DNA of 64,000 bases from positions 248,001 through 312,000 of the forward strand of contig CAVSPR010000006.1 of assembly GCA_963729875.1 (NCBI GenBank), read 5' to 3'. Origin of the DNA: DATBSL01 sp963729875. GTDB lineage: Bacteria; Acidobacteriota; Vicinamibacteria; Fen-336. Position numbers and translations under genes: made by a program. Positions 8,791 to 17,062 of the stretch are shown here, piece by piece. Positions within the stretch are counted from its first letter, which is position 1. Every line of letters starts with the position of its first letter. The notes under the pieces were generated by a model. That model saw nothing but the letters and a program-made list of their open reading frames with translations. It ran no database searches and was not told the origin of the DNA.

Positions 8791-10035
8791 ATGAACGCTG
8801 AGCTCACCCTCACCCCGTCCGTGCGCGGGCGGCTGTCCGCGATGATGTTCTTCCAGTTCTTCATCTGGGGGGCCTGGTTCGTGACCATGGGTACGTACCT
8901 GCTCCAGGGGCTCAAGTTCACGGGGACCCAGACGGCGCAGGCGTACAGCACGATGCCGTGGGGCGCGATCGTGGCGCCGTTCGTGATCGGGATGATCGCC
9001 GACCGGTTCTTCGCGGCGGAGAAGGTGCTCGCGGTGATGCACCTCGCGGGCGCGGCGCTCCTCTACTACGTCTCGACGATCACGAGCCCGAGCGGCTTCT
9101 TCTGGGTGCTGCTCGTCTACGCGCTGTGCTACAACCCGACCCTCGCGCTCGTGAACGCGATCTCGTTCAACCAGATGGCGAGCCCGGAGAAACAGTTCCC
9201 GTCGATCCGCGTCTTCGGCACGATCGGCTGGATCCTGGCCGGCATCCTGGCCAGCACCCTGGAGGTCGAGGCCACGGCGACGCCGCTGCGGATCGCGGCG
9301 ATCGCGTCCCTCGTGCTCGGTCTGTTCGCCTTCTTCCTGCCCCACACGCCGCCGAAGTCGCTCGGCCGCAAGGTCAGCGTGCGCGACGTGCTCGGCCTCG
9401 ACGCCCTCGGCCTCATGAGGGACCGGTCGTTCGCGATCTTCGTGCTCGGCTCGCTCCTCATCTGCGTCCCGCTCGCCTTCTACTACAACTTCACGAACCC
9501 GTTCCTGAACGAGAGGGGAGTGGTGAACGCCGCGGGCAAGCAGACGATCGGGCAGATGTCCGAGGTCCTCTTCATGCTCGTGATGCCGTTCTTCTTCCGC
9601 AAGCTCGGCGTGAAGTGGATGCTCCTCGTCGGCATGTTCGCCTGGGCCGGGCGCTACGTGCTGTTCGCGTTCGGCAACGCGCAGGAGCTCGTGCTCATGT
9701 ACTACCTCGGCATCGCGCTGCACGGGATCTGCTACGACTTCTTCTTCGTGACCGGCCAGATCTACGTGGAGCGCACGGCTCCGAAGGCGATCCAGGCGAG
9801 CGCGCAGGGCTTCATCACCCTCGTCACCTACGGCGTCGGCATGCTGATCGGGACCTGGGTCTCGGGCCCGGTCGTCGACCGGTACGCGAGCGGCCCCGCC
9901 GACGCCGTCGTCCACGACTGGACGTCGATCTGGCTGTGGCCGGCGTCGATGGCCTTCGTCGTCATCCTGCTCTTCGCGTTCTTCTTCCGCGACGAGCGGC
10001 GGCCGCAGGGCGCCGCGCGTCGGCAGTCCGCGTAG
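8791..10035 (+). CDS. Nucleoside:H+ symporter (NHS family, NupG-like)
   Basis: 414 residues and twelve predicted membrane segments. The N-terminal FFQFFIWGAWFVTMGTYL pattern and the central PFFFRKLGVKWMLLVGMFAWAGRY segment are typical of the nucleoside:H+ symporter branch of MFS (NupG, XapB). It imports nucleosides across the inner membrane using the proton gradient. It is transcribed divergently from the SSS symporter and converges with the next kinase gene, ending nine bases from its stop. The window also encodes nucleoside-salvage enzymes and a CNT transporter near 46-52 kb, so this may be a second entry route for the same substrates. Confidence 0.87.
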   Translation: MNAELTLTPSVRGRLSAMMFFQFFIWGAWFVTMGTYLLQGLKFTGTQTAQAYSTMPWGAIVAPFVIGMIADRFFAAEKVLAVMHLAGAALLYYVSTITSPSGFFWVLLVYALCYNPTLALVNAISFNQMASPEKQFPSIRVFGTIGWILAGILASTLEVEATATPLRIAAIASLVLGLFAFFLPHTPPKSLGRKVSVRDVLGLDALGLMRDRSFAIFVLGSLLICVPLAFYYNFTNPFLNERGVVNAAGKQTIGQMSEVLFMLVMPFFFRKLGVKWMLLVGMFAWAGRYVLFAFGNAQELVLMYYLGIALHGICYDFFFVTGQIYVERTAPKAIQASAQGFITLVTYGVGMLIGTWVSGPVVDRYASGPADAVVHDWTSIWLWPASMAFVVILLFAFFFRDERRPQGAARRQSA

Positions 10036-10044
10036 GACGCGACG

Positions 10045-13000
10045 TCAGGCCGTCCCGGCGCGCTCGAGCACCTCGCGGACGGGGGCCGAAGCGAGGAAGG
10101 CCCCGCGCAGGCCGTCGTCCCGGGTGCCCGCCGCGATCGTCCGCACGTGGGCGGCGGCAGAGAGGAAGGCCCGGCCGGCCTCGTCGGCGCGCCCGAGCCG
10201 GTCGAGAGCGCGGCCGAGGACCCGCGCGGACTTCCAGCCCTCGAGGGGCGCGGCGAAAGGCTCGAGGTCGGCGATGGCCTCCGCCAGGCCCCCGGTGGCG
10301 GCCTCGAGGTCGAGGCCGTCGTGGAGTGCCGCCTCCGCCCGGACGCGCTGCGCCGCACAGCGGTAGCTGCGGGCTCCGAGCGCGTTCGAGATGCGGAGGA
10401 GGCGTGCGGCCCGCGCGCGGGCCGCCGCGTGGTCCCCGAGGGCGAGCCAGTACTCGCCGGCCACGGCCTCGACGCGCAGCTCGTTCATCCAGCGGAGCCA
10501 CCCGCCTTCGCGCGCGCCCTCCTCGAGGGTCGCCAGCATCTCGGCCGCGCGGGTGGCGTTGCCTGCCCGGACGTCGTCCACGCAGAGGTTGATGAGCGCC
10601 TCCGCCTCGGGCGTCCAGGGCGACGGCTTCTCGCGGGCGATCTCGAGCGCCCGCTCGTCGTACTCGCGCGCCGACGCGGGGGCCTGGAGCTCGCGCCGGA
10701 CCCAGCCGAGGTGGCTCACGAGACGGGGCCGCCAGAAGCGGTCGCCGTTGCTCTCGGCGAGAGCGAGGCCCTGCTCGAAATCGGCCAGGGCGTCCGTGCA
10801 GCGGCCCAGGTTCGCCCGGGAGAGGCCGCGGAACATGCGCGCAGCGAGGGTCTCGAACCCGTCCCCGAGCTCCTCGGCCAGCGCGAAGCCCTCGTCCAAG
10901 GCGGCCTCGGCCGCCGTGTACTCGCTGCGCCAGTAGTGGACGAAGCCGCGGTAGTCGAGGCCCGCCTGCAGGGCGGACCGGGCGCCGCTCGCCCGGGCCG
11001 CCGCGATCACCTCGTCGAGGGCCCGGCCCGCCTGGTCGAGCCGTCCCTCGAACACGAGCGCCTGCGCGACCCGGGCGCGGGCCTCGGCGAGGCGCAGGGG
11101 GCTCGCCTCGCGCTCCGCCGCCTCGAGCCCCTCCCGGGCGCGGTCGCCCATCTCGGCGAGCCGCTGGGCGAAGAAGAGCGTGTTGCTGAAGCCGCTGAGG
11201 GCCTCGCACTCCGCGGCGAGAGAGCGCGTCGCCCGGGCCCGCTCGAGCATGGCCTCCCAGTCGCTGGCGGCGTCGTCGAACCGCGCCTGCGCGTGGCGGG
11301 CCGCCGCGCGGCGGCCGAGGAGGGGGATCTCCCGGGCCTTCCGCTCGGCTGGCGGCGCCTTCTCCGCCAGGCGCAGGGCCCAGGCGTACTGCTCCTCCGC
11401 CTCCGCCGCCGCGAAGCGGCGCATCGCGTGGTCGCCAGCCCGCGCCCGGAAGCCCGCCGCGCTCGCCCAGTCGCGGCCGAGCTCGAAGTGCTCGGCGACG
11501 CGCACCGGCAGCATGGGGGCATCCTCGCCCCAGTACCGGGTGACGAGCTCGGCCGCGCGCCGGTGCAGCTGGGCCCGGCGGGGGACTAGGACGTCCTCGT
11601 AGAGGACCCGTCGGATCAGGCCGTGGGCGAAGCGGTAACGGCTGCCGAGGGTGCCGTCCGGGAGCTCTTCGTCCCCCACCCGCTCGAGCACGCGCTGGAC
11701 GCGGCTGAGGCGGAGCAGGCTCTCCTCGGCGGCGAGAGCGTCGCGCGCGGCAAGCGCCGCGGCCACGGGGCTCGCGAACTCCCGGCCGAGGATGCTGGCC
11801 GCCTCCAGGAGCTCGCGGTCGGCGGGCGAGAGCGACGCGAGCTCGACGCGCACGAGCTCCTTGACGTCTTTGGAGGGCTCGAGGTCGAGCTCGGCCGCGG
11901 GCCGGGCGAGGCCGAACGCGTTGCCCTCGCGGCGGATCTCGCCGCGTGCCGCCAGCAGCTCGACGAGGCTCCGCAGGAAGAGCGGCAGCCCCTCCGTGCG
12001 GGCGTGCAGGACCTCCGAGAGGTCGGGGGGGAAGCGATGGGCGGGGAAGCGGGCGGCGAGCCAGGCGGCCACGTCGGCGACGGACAGGGGCTCGAGCGCG
12101 ATCTCGGAGGCGAGCCCGGCCGCCCGCAGGTCCAGGGCGACTGGCTTCAGCGGTGCGTTGCGAGCGTCGGCGTCGGAAGGGCGATAGGTGGCGAGGAGCA
12201 GCATGCGCTGCCGGGGAACGCGCCGGGCCAGGTGGGCGAGGAGATCGACGCTGGCGCGGTCGGCCCACTGCACGTCCTCGAGGAGGAGGACCAGCGGGTA
12301 GAGCCGGGTGGCCGCTTCGAAGAAGTCCCCCGCCTCCCGCACCAGCCGCTCGCGCGTGGCCCCCGCCGTCCGGCGCTGGAGCGAGCCGTCGGGATCGGGG
12401 ACGAGTGCCGCTGGCATCTGGACGCCGACAGTGGGCGCCCAGGTTCGCACGAGTTCGACGGCGACGTCGCGGGCCCGGGTCGAGAGGAGCCGGCCGAAGG
12501 CGTCGAGGAAGGGCAGGAACGTCTCGCCCGGCCCCTCGCTCTCCATGCAACGGCCGGCGGCGACGGTGACCGGCGCGGCGCTCGCCCGCACGCGCCTCAG
12601 GAACTCGGCGACGAGCGCGGACTTGCCAGCGCCGCGCTCGCCGGTGACGAGGACGACACCACCGCCCCCGGCGATGGCGGAGGCGAGGCGCTCCTCGAGC
12701 CGCGCGAGCTCGGGGACGCGCCCGGCGAAGGCCTCGCGCTCCTCGGGCGGCCGCTCGGCGGCGACGGCGACCGGGGGGGCCACGGCGTCGCGGAGCGCCT
12801 CCGCCATCGCATCCGCGGACGGGAAGCGCTCGGCCGGGTCCTTGGCGAGGGCCCGCCGGACGACGGCTTCGAGCGCCGTGAGCGGTGTCTCGAGGGGCGG
12901 GGGCTGGTCGTGGAGCGTGGCCGAGAGGATCTCGACCAGCTTCGCCCCCGCGAACGCGGGGCGGCCGGAGAGGGCCTCGTACAGAATCGCGCCCGTGGCG

Positions 13001-13659
13001 AAGATGTCGGCCCGCCCGTCCAGCTCTCCCCCGAGGATCTGCTCCGGGGCCATGTAGCGGGGCGACCCCACGAGCATGTCGGGGTGGGTGAGGGTGGGGT
13101 CGGACTCCGCGGGCAGGGCGGCGCGACCGGGCAGCTCGCGTGCGAGGCCGAAGTCCACGAGCCGGGCTCCGTGCGGGGTGAGGAACACGTTCGAGGGCTT
13201 GAGGTCACGGTGGATGATGCCCGCCGCGTGGAGCGCCGAGAGGGCGGCCAGGATCCCGCTGCCGAGGGCCACGGCCTCGTCAGGGTCGAGGGGCCCGCGC
13301 TCGAGGCGCCGCGAGAGGGGCTCCCCCGCCAGAAGCTCCATGGCGAGGAAGAGGCCCTCGCTGTCCTCCCCGACCTCGTAGATCGGACACACGTTCGGGT
13401 GGCTGAGGCGGGCCGCCGCCCGCGCCTCCCGCGAGAAGCGCCTCCGGGACGACTCGCTGGTCGACTTCAGCCGCTTGAGGGCGAGGTGACGGCCGAGGAC
13501 CTCGTCCTCGGCCTCGTACACGCGCCCCATCCCGCCTTCGCCCAGCAACCGGACGATCCGGTATCGGCCGATGGCGGCCAACCGGGCCTCCGGCTGGGGC
13601 CCCCGGACGCGTCCGAGAAGCCGCTGCCAGAAACTCGCAGCCTCGCTGCGTTGCTGCAT
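10045..13659 (-). CDS. PknK-like Ser/Thr kinase with AAA ATPase and TPR domains
   Basis: About 1204 residues. A Hanks kinase domain comes first (LLGEGGMGRVYEAED, ALKRLK, HRDLKPSNV, DFGLARE). An AAA/STAND-type ATPase follows with Walker A GERGAGKSALV and a Walker B-like LVLLLEDVQWAD. The C-terminal half is made of many helical TPR-type repeats. This is the PknK/multi-sensor kinase architecture known in several phyla. I place the start at ATG 13659; an in-frame TTG at 13701 would add 14 residues. All catalytic residues are present. The neighbour on the left converges, so the gene is probably transcribed alone. Targets are unknown. Confidence 0.9.
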   Translation of the reverse strand: MQQRSEAASFWQRLLGRVRGPQPEARLAAIGRYRIVRLLGEGGMGRVYEAEDEVLGRHLALKRLKSTSESSRRRFSREARAAARLSHPNVCPIYEVGEDSEGLFLAMELLAGEPLSRRLERGPLDPDEAVALGSGILAALSALHAAGIIHRDLKPSNVFLTPHGARLVDFGLARELPGRAALPAESDPTLTHPDMLVGSPRYMAPEQILGGELDGRADIFATGAILYEALSGRPAFAGAKLVEILSATLHDQPPPLETPLTALEAVVRRALAKDPAERFPSADAMAEALRDAVAPPVAVAAERPPEEREAFAGRVPELARLEERLASAIAGGGGVVLVTGERGAGKSALVAEFLRRVRASAAPVTVAAGRCMESEGPGETFLPFLDAFGRLLSTRARDVAVELVRTWAPTVGVQMPAALVPDPDGSLQRRTAGATRERLVREAGDFFEAATRLYPLVLLLEDVQWADRASVDLLAHLARRVPRQRMLLLATYRPSDADARNAPLKPVALDLRAAGLASEIALEPLSVADVAAWLAARFPAHRFPPDLSEVLHARTEGLPLFLRSLVELLAARGEIRREGNAFGLARPAAELDLEPSKDVKELVRVELASLSPADRELLEAASILGREFASPVAAALAARDALAAEESLLRLSRVQRVLERVGDEELPDGTLGSRYRFAHGLIRRVLYEDVLVPRRAQLHRRAAELVTRYWGEDAPMLPVRVAEHFELGRDWASAAGFRARAGDHAMRRFAAAEAEEQYAWALRLAEKAPPAERKAREIPLLGRRAAARHAQARFDDAASDWEAMLERARATRSLAAECEALSGFSNTLFFAQRLAEMGDRAREGLEAAEREASPLRLAEARARVAQALVFEGRLDQAGRALDEVIAAARASGARSALQAGLDYRGFVHYWRSEYTAAEAALDEGFALAEELGDGFETLAARMFRGLSRANLGRCTDALADFEQGLALAESNGDRFWRPRLVSHLGWVRRELQAPASAREYDERALEIAREKPSPWTPEAEALINLCVDDVRAGNATRAAEMLATLEEGAREGGWLRWMNELRVEAVAGEYWLALGDHAAARARAARLLRISNALGARSYRCAAQRVRAEAALHDGLDLEAATGGLAEAIADLEPFAAPLEGWKSARVLGRALDRLGRADEAGRAFLSAAAHVRTIAAGTRDDGLRGAFLASAPVREVLERAGTA

Positions 13660-13721
13660 GGGGCCCGGCGGGAAGTTAGCGCCGGCCCGCGGGGGTGTCA
13701 ACGAGGATTGTGGAAAAGGAA

Positions 13722-13756
13722 AAGGCCCTCGCCGGCCGGAGCCGACGAGGGCCTTT
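13722..13756 (-). terminator. Rho-independent terminator
   Basis: AAGGCCCTCG pairs with CGAGGGCCTT around a GC-rich loop, with T-rich sequence after the stem on the minus strand. It lies about 25 bases after the stop of the envelope protein gene ending at 13779. Confidence 0.7.
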
Positions 13757-13778
13757 CTACGTCAGGCCCGGTTCGCGC

Positions 13779-15293
13779 CTACTTCCAGCTGTTCGGCCGG
13801 AAGCGGATGCCGCCCCAGAACTGGTAGTTGTTGTCGATGTTGTCGAACTCGCTGAAAGGCGCGCGGGCCTGGCCCACGAACTGCCACTTGCCGTCCTTGT
13901 CCAGGTCGAACCCGCCCTGGACGAGCAGGCCGATGCCGCCGGAGTCCTTCCCGATGTCCCAGAAGCTGAGACCGCCGCCGAAGAAGCCCTTGCCGGCGAG
14001 GTAGTTGACCGCGGCGTCGGCGAACAGCGCCGTGTGGGCGTCGTCCTCGAACGGGAACTTGATGCCGAGGCCCGCCTCGAACTCCGCCTTGTCGCCGATC
14101 TTCGGCTGGATGCCGACCTCGAAGCCGACCTCGGGGGAGCAGCGCGAGAAGGGTGCGAACGGCGTGATGTCGTCATGGTCGCCGGCGTCGTCGTGGGTGA
14201 GCCGCTCCTTGCCGAAGTAGCCGCCCACGAAGATCGGGAAGCCGGCCTTGACGTCCACCTGCGCCGTGCAGGCGTTCGTCGAGACCTGGCCGACCTCGTC
14301 GGTGACGACGGCGCGCAGGGTGTGGATGCCGCCCTTCTTGATGACGAAGGCGCTGTTGGTGAGGTTCGGCATGTCGACGGTGTCCACGACCACGCCCTTC
14401 GGGTCCACGACCTCGACCTTGGCCGTCTTGACGCCGCCGGCGACGCCCGCGGCGACGCGGGAGCCGGTGAGGTCGACCGTGAACGGCTTGCCGGCCCGGG
14501 CCGGGAGCGGGGAAGCGGTGATGCCGCAGGTGGGCAGGCAGGGCTTGACCTGAACGCTCGTCGTGGCGCTCACGCCGCCGGAGACCGCCTTCACCTCGTA
14601 GGTGCCCGGCTCGCGTGCGCCGGTGAACGTGAACTTGAAGGCGCCGTTCGTCAGCTTGTCGGAGACCAGCTCCTTGCCGTTGACGTAGAGCTTGATGTCG
14701 TTGTCCTTGGTCGGGTTCTTGACGTTGATCGCGTACTCGGCCGGCTGCGTGACGCAGACCTCGCTCGCGCCGCTCACAGACACGACCGGCGGCGGCGGGG
14801 GGGGCAAGCACTTCGGGTCGGTGGTGTCCTTGCCGAGCTCCTCGACCCAGAAGTTGGAGCAGGCCTTCGGGGTGACGAGGCGGTAGCGCACGCAGTTCGA
14901 GGAGAACTCGAACGCGAAGGCGTCGATCGGCTTCTTGCCGGCCCAGAGCACGTCCACGAGCGCGTGCGGCTTCTTCTTCGTGCGCGAGGACATGAAGGGC
15001 AGGCGAGTGCCGGTCGGGATCTGGACCTCGGAAATCTCCGCGGTCGCGGCGGCGCGGTCGAGGTCCTCGAGGTTGCCCTTCCAGGCGACCTCGTTGAGGA
15101 TCGCGGCCACGTCGGCCTTCATCGCCTCGGCGCGCAGCATGACCCGCAGGTCGTCCGCCTTCTTCAGCGGCTTGTTGAAGCGGGTCGCGGGGTTGCCCAG
15201 CCGGGTCGCCTTGTGCTGCTGGGCCTCCGCGGTGATCGCGAGGACGCCCAGGGCGAGGGCCGGGGCCAGGATGGCGGTGAACTTCGTTCTCAT
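13779..15293 (-). CDS. Exported Ig-like protein with C-terminal outer-membrane beta-barrel
   Basis: 504 residues with a Sec signal peptide (MRTKFTAILAPALALGVLAITAEAQ). An N-terminal domain of about 150 residues of unknown fold is followed by two Ig-like segments (around SGASEVCVTQPAEYAINV and SPLPARAGKPFTVDLTGS). A 160-residue C-terminal part alternates polar and aromatic residues, has FVGGYFGKERL and GGIRFRPNS strands, and looks like an outer-membrane barrel. The domain order is roughly that of adhesive or scaffold proteins. I chose ATG 15293 because it has GGAGGACG as a ribosome site; the longer frame starts without one. No enzyme motif is visible. A terminator follows the gene. Confidence 0.7.
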   Translation of the reverse strand: MRTKFTAILAPALALGVLAITAEAQQHKATRLGNPATRFNKPLKKADDLRVMLRAEAMKADVAAILNEVAWKGNLEDLDRAAATAEISEVQIPTGTRLPFMSSRTKKKPHALVDVLWAGKKPIDAFAFEFSSNCVRYRLVTPKACSNFWVEELGKDTTDPKCLPPPPPPVVSVSGASEVCVTQPAEYAINVKNPTKDNDIKLYVNGKELVSDKLTNGAFKFTFTGAREPGTYEVKAVSGGVSATTSVQVKPCLPTCGITASPLPARAGKPFTVDLTGSRVAAGVAGGVKTAKVEVVDPKGVVVDTVDMPNLTNSAFVIKKGGIHTLRAVVTDEVGQVSTNACTAQVDVKAGFPIFVGGYFGKERLTHDDAGDHDDITPFAPFSRCSPEVGFEVGIQPKIGDKAEFEAGLGIKFPFEDDAHTALFADAAVNYLAGKGFFGGGLSFWDIGKDSGGIGLLVQGGFDLDKDGKWQFVGQARAPFSEFDNIDNNYQFWGGIRFRPNSWK

Positions 15294-15578
15294 GTGTTTC
15301 GTCCTCCGGGTACGTCTTCGACGCCCGGGAGCGCCCGGCATGCCCGGCTCGCCCGCGCTCCCGACGTCAGAAGGGATATCCCAAGGGGCGGGCAATCCCA
15401 ACCCCCGGCGGAGACTACCACAGCAGGGTGGGGCTGTGAAGGCTGTTGATGTTGACAGGAATGAGTGCCTTGCGGTGGAGCCATCAAGCCCCCTCATGCC
15501 TGGCCACCACGGCCCGAGTCAGGCAGGGGGGCCGGTGACCATCCTCTCCACCAGCCGGAACGTCACGTAGGCCTCTGC

Positions 15579-16199
15579 CTACTGGCGGACGGAGTCGATC
15601 GTCAGCTGGACGCCCTTGGACGGCACCTTGACGCCCTTGGCCGTGCCTTCGATGTCCCCCTTCGCGGGGATCGCGTCACCCGTCCTCGACAGCCGCGCCA
15701 CCACGTCGACGGTGCCCTCGAATGCGCCGCCGCCCATCATCGCGTCCCCGCCCGAGAGGTTGAAGGCGACCGGGAAGCCCGGCTTGTCGATCCGCTGCAC
15801 GGCGAGCGTGGCCGTGCCCTTCTTCGCCATGACGTAGAGCACGTCGGCGGGGCCGGCCTTCAGCTTCGGGGACAGGGCGATGGTGCCGTTGATGTTGCCG
15901 GCGGACTTCGCGCCCGCCGCGGGCTCCCCGAGCGGCGGGTGGCCGGACGGCAGCGGCGGCGCCGCCGTGGGCGCGCCCCCGATCGGGGGATGGCCGGCCG
16001 GCAGCGGCGCCGAGGCGTCGACCGGGCCGGCGGGAGTGGCGGTCGTGCCGGGGGCCGTCCCCTCCCGCGAGGACATCGGCCGGAGGTCGTCGGCGGTGCG
16101 GGACGGCGTCGCCGTGGCGACGGGCGGCGGCGGCGTCGAGGCGCCTCCGCAGGCGGCGAGGGCCAGAAGCAGGGGAAGGGGACGCAGCGTCGTGCTCAA
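15579..16199 (-). CDS. Lipoprotein with a CcmI/CycH C-terminal-like domain
   Basis: 206 residues. The lipobox LALAAC (Cys17) follows a short hydrophobic run. A Pro/Thr/Ala linker holds two PxGHPPxG repeats. The C-terminal 105 residues match the pattern of the Ig-like domain of cytochrome c biogenesis factor CcmI/CycH: INGTIALSPKL, then LYVMAKKG, LAVQRIDKPGFPVAFNL, VVARLSRTGDAIPAKGDIEG. In CcmI this domain helps chaperone apocytochrome c. No other ccm gene is in the window. Start: TTG at 16199 overlaps the upstream stop as TTGA and has GAGGAG seven bases before it, so the two genes are translationally coupled. Confidence 0.75.
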   Translation of the reverse strand: MSTTLRPLPLLLALAACGGASTPPPPVATATPSRTADDLRPMSSREGTAPGTTATPAGPVDASAPLPAGHPPIGGAPTAAPPLPSGHPPLGEPAAGAKSAGNINGTIALSPKLKAGPADVLYVMAKKGTATLAVQRIDKPGFPVAFNLSGGDAMMGGGAFEGTVDVVARLSRTGDAIPAKGDIEGTAKGVKVPSKGVQLTIDSVRQ

Positions 16200-16582
16200 G
16201 GGCGGTTCTCCTCGGACAGGGTGGCGGGGGCGGCGGCGGCCAGCAGCCCGGGGAGCTCCCGGACGAAGGCGCCGCGAGAAAGGACCCGGCTGGCGCCGGC
16301 CGCGAGCGCGGCCTCCGCCCGCTCGGCGTGGACGTGGCTGAAGAATGCGATCACGGGCAGGGTGCCGAGGGTCGGCTCGGCGCGCAGCGCGGCCAGGGCC
16401 TCCTCCCACGGCAGCCGCGAGCTGTCGGCGTCCACGAGCACGAGGCGGCCCCCGCCGCGAGCAGCGGCGACGGCGTCCGTCGCGCTCCGGGCGGAAAGGA
16501 CCTCGTCGCCCGTCGCCCGGGCGGCTTCGCGGATGCGGCTGAGGAACATGAGGTCGTCGACGAGGGCGATCACGTGCGGCAT
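16196..16582 (-). CDS. Stand-alone receiver-like protein lacking the conserved lysine
   Basis: 128 residues, one CheY-like domain and no output domain. The acidic pair is in LVDD (Asp9, Asp10) and the phospho-acceptor is Asp51 in LVLVDAD. The position of the invariant lysine holds Arg103 (VLSRGAF), so phospho-signalling may be altered. It is coupled through a TTGA overlap to the CcmI-like lipoprotein gene. The start is 9 bases from a minus-strand TATACT hexamer (16592-16597), so the mRNA may be nearly leaderless. The partner kinase is unknown. Confidence 0.75.
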   Translation of the reverse strand: MPHVIALVDDLMFLSRIREAARATGDEVLSARSATDAVAAARGGGRLVLVDADSSRLPWEEALAALRAEPTLGTLPVIAFFSHVHAERAEAALAAGASRVLSRGAFVRELPGLLAAAAPATLSEENRP

Positions 16583-16591
16583 CGAAGCCCC

Positions 16592-16605
16592 AGTATAGCC
16601 ATAAT
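16592..16605. promoter_or_regulatory. Overlapping divergent -10 elements
   Basis: The short AT-rich island between the receiver gene (minus) and rubrerythrin (plus) contains TATACT on the minus strand (16592-16597) and TATAGC/CATAAT on the plus strand (16594-16605). These are the only -10-like hexamers in this otherwise GC-rich gap. -35 boxes are not clear. Confidence 0.35.
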
Positions 16606-16630
16606 GGAGGGACCCAATGAGGACGGCAGA

Positions 16631-17062
16631 ATGAGGAACGTGAAGGGGACGAAGACCCACGAGAACCTGAAGGCCGCCTTCGCTGCGGAGAGCCAGGCGA
16701 ACCGGCGCTACCTGTACTACGCCCGCACCGCGGACATCGAGGGGTACCCCGAGCTCGGCGGGCTCTTCCGCAACACCTCGGAAGCCGAGACCGGCCACGC
16801 CTTCGGCCACCTCGACCTCCTGAAGGCGGCGGGCGACCCCACCACCGGGCTGCCCTTCGGCGACACCCGCGAGAACCTCCTGGCCGCGATCGAAGGGGAA
16901 ACCCGCGAGTACACGGAGATGTACCCCGGGATGGCGAAGTCCGCCCGCGAGGAGGGCTTCCCCGAGGTGGCGGACTGGTTCGAGACGCTGGCCAAGGCGG
17001 AGCGCAGCCACGCGGGGCGTTTCAACAAGGCGCTCGTCGCCCTCGACGAGCCCGAGCCGTAG
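16631..17062 (+). CDS. Rubrerythrin-type di-iron protein without rubredoxin domain
   Basis: 143 residues of ferritin-like four-helix bundle. Iron ligands are visible in AFAAESQANRRYLYYA, TSEAETGHAFGH, GETREYTEMYP and AKAERSHAGRF. Classical rubrerythrin has a C-terminal rubredoxin domain (about 190 residues in total); here the protein ends after the bundle, as in erythrin/sulerythrin forms. The probable role is peroxide reduction in the cytoplasm, with electrons from an external donor. ATG 16631 has GAGG upstream; an in-frame ATG near 16604 would add nine residues. The stop TAG is directly followed by the GTG start of the next gene. Confidence 0.87.
   Translation: MRNVKGTKTHENLKAAFAAESQANRRYLYYARTADIEGYPELGGLFRNTSEAETGHAFGHLDLLKAAGDPTTGLPFGDTRENLLAAIEGETREYTEMYPGMAKSAREEGFPEVADWFETLAKAERSHAGRFNKALVALDEPEP

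Noticed and set aside
15452..15457. Perfect plus-strand TTGACA
   Set aside because: No -10 follows at 16-18 bases and no plus-strand gene starts downstream, so it is probably chance. The gap 15294-15578 shows no other clear feature.
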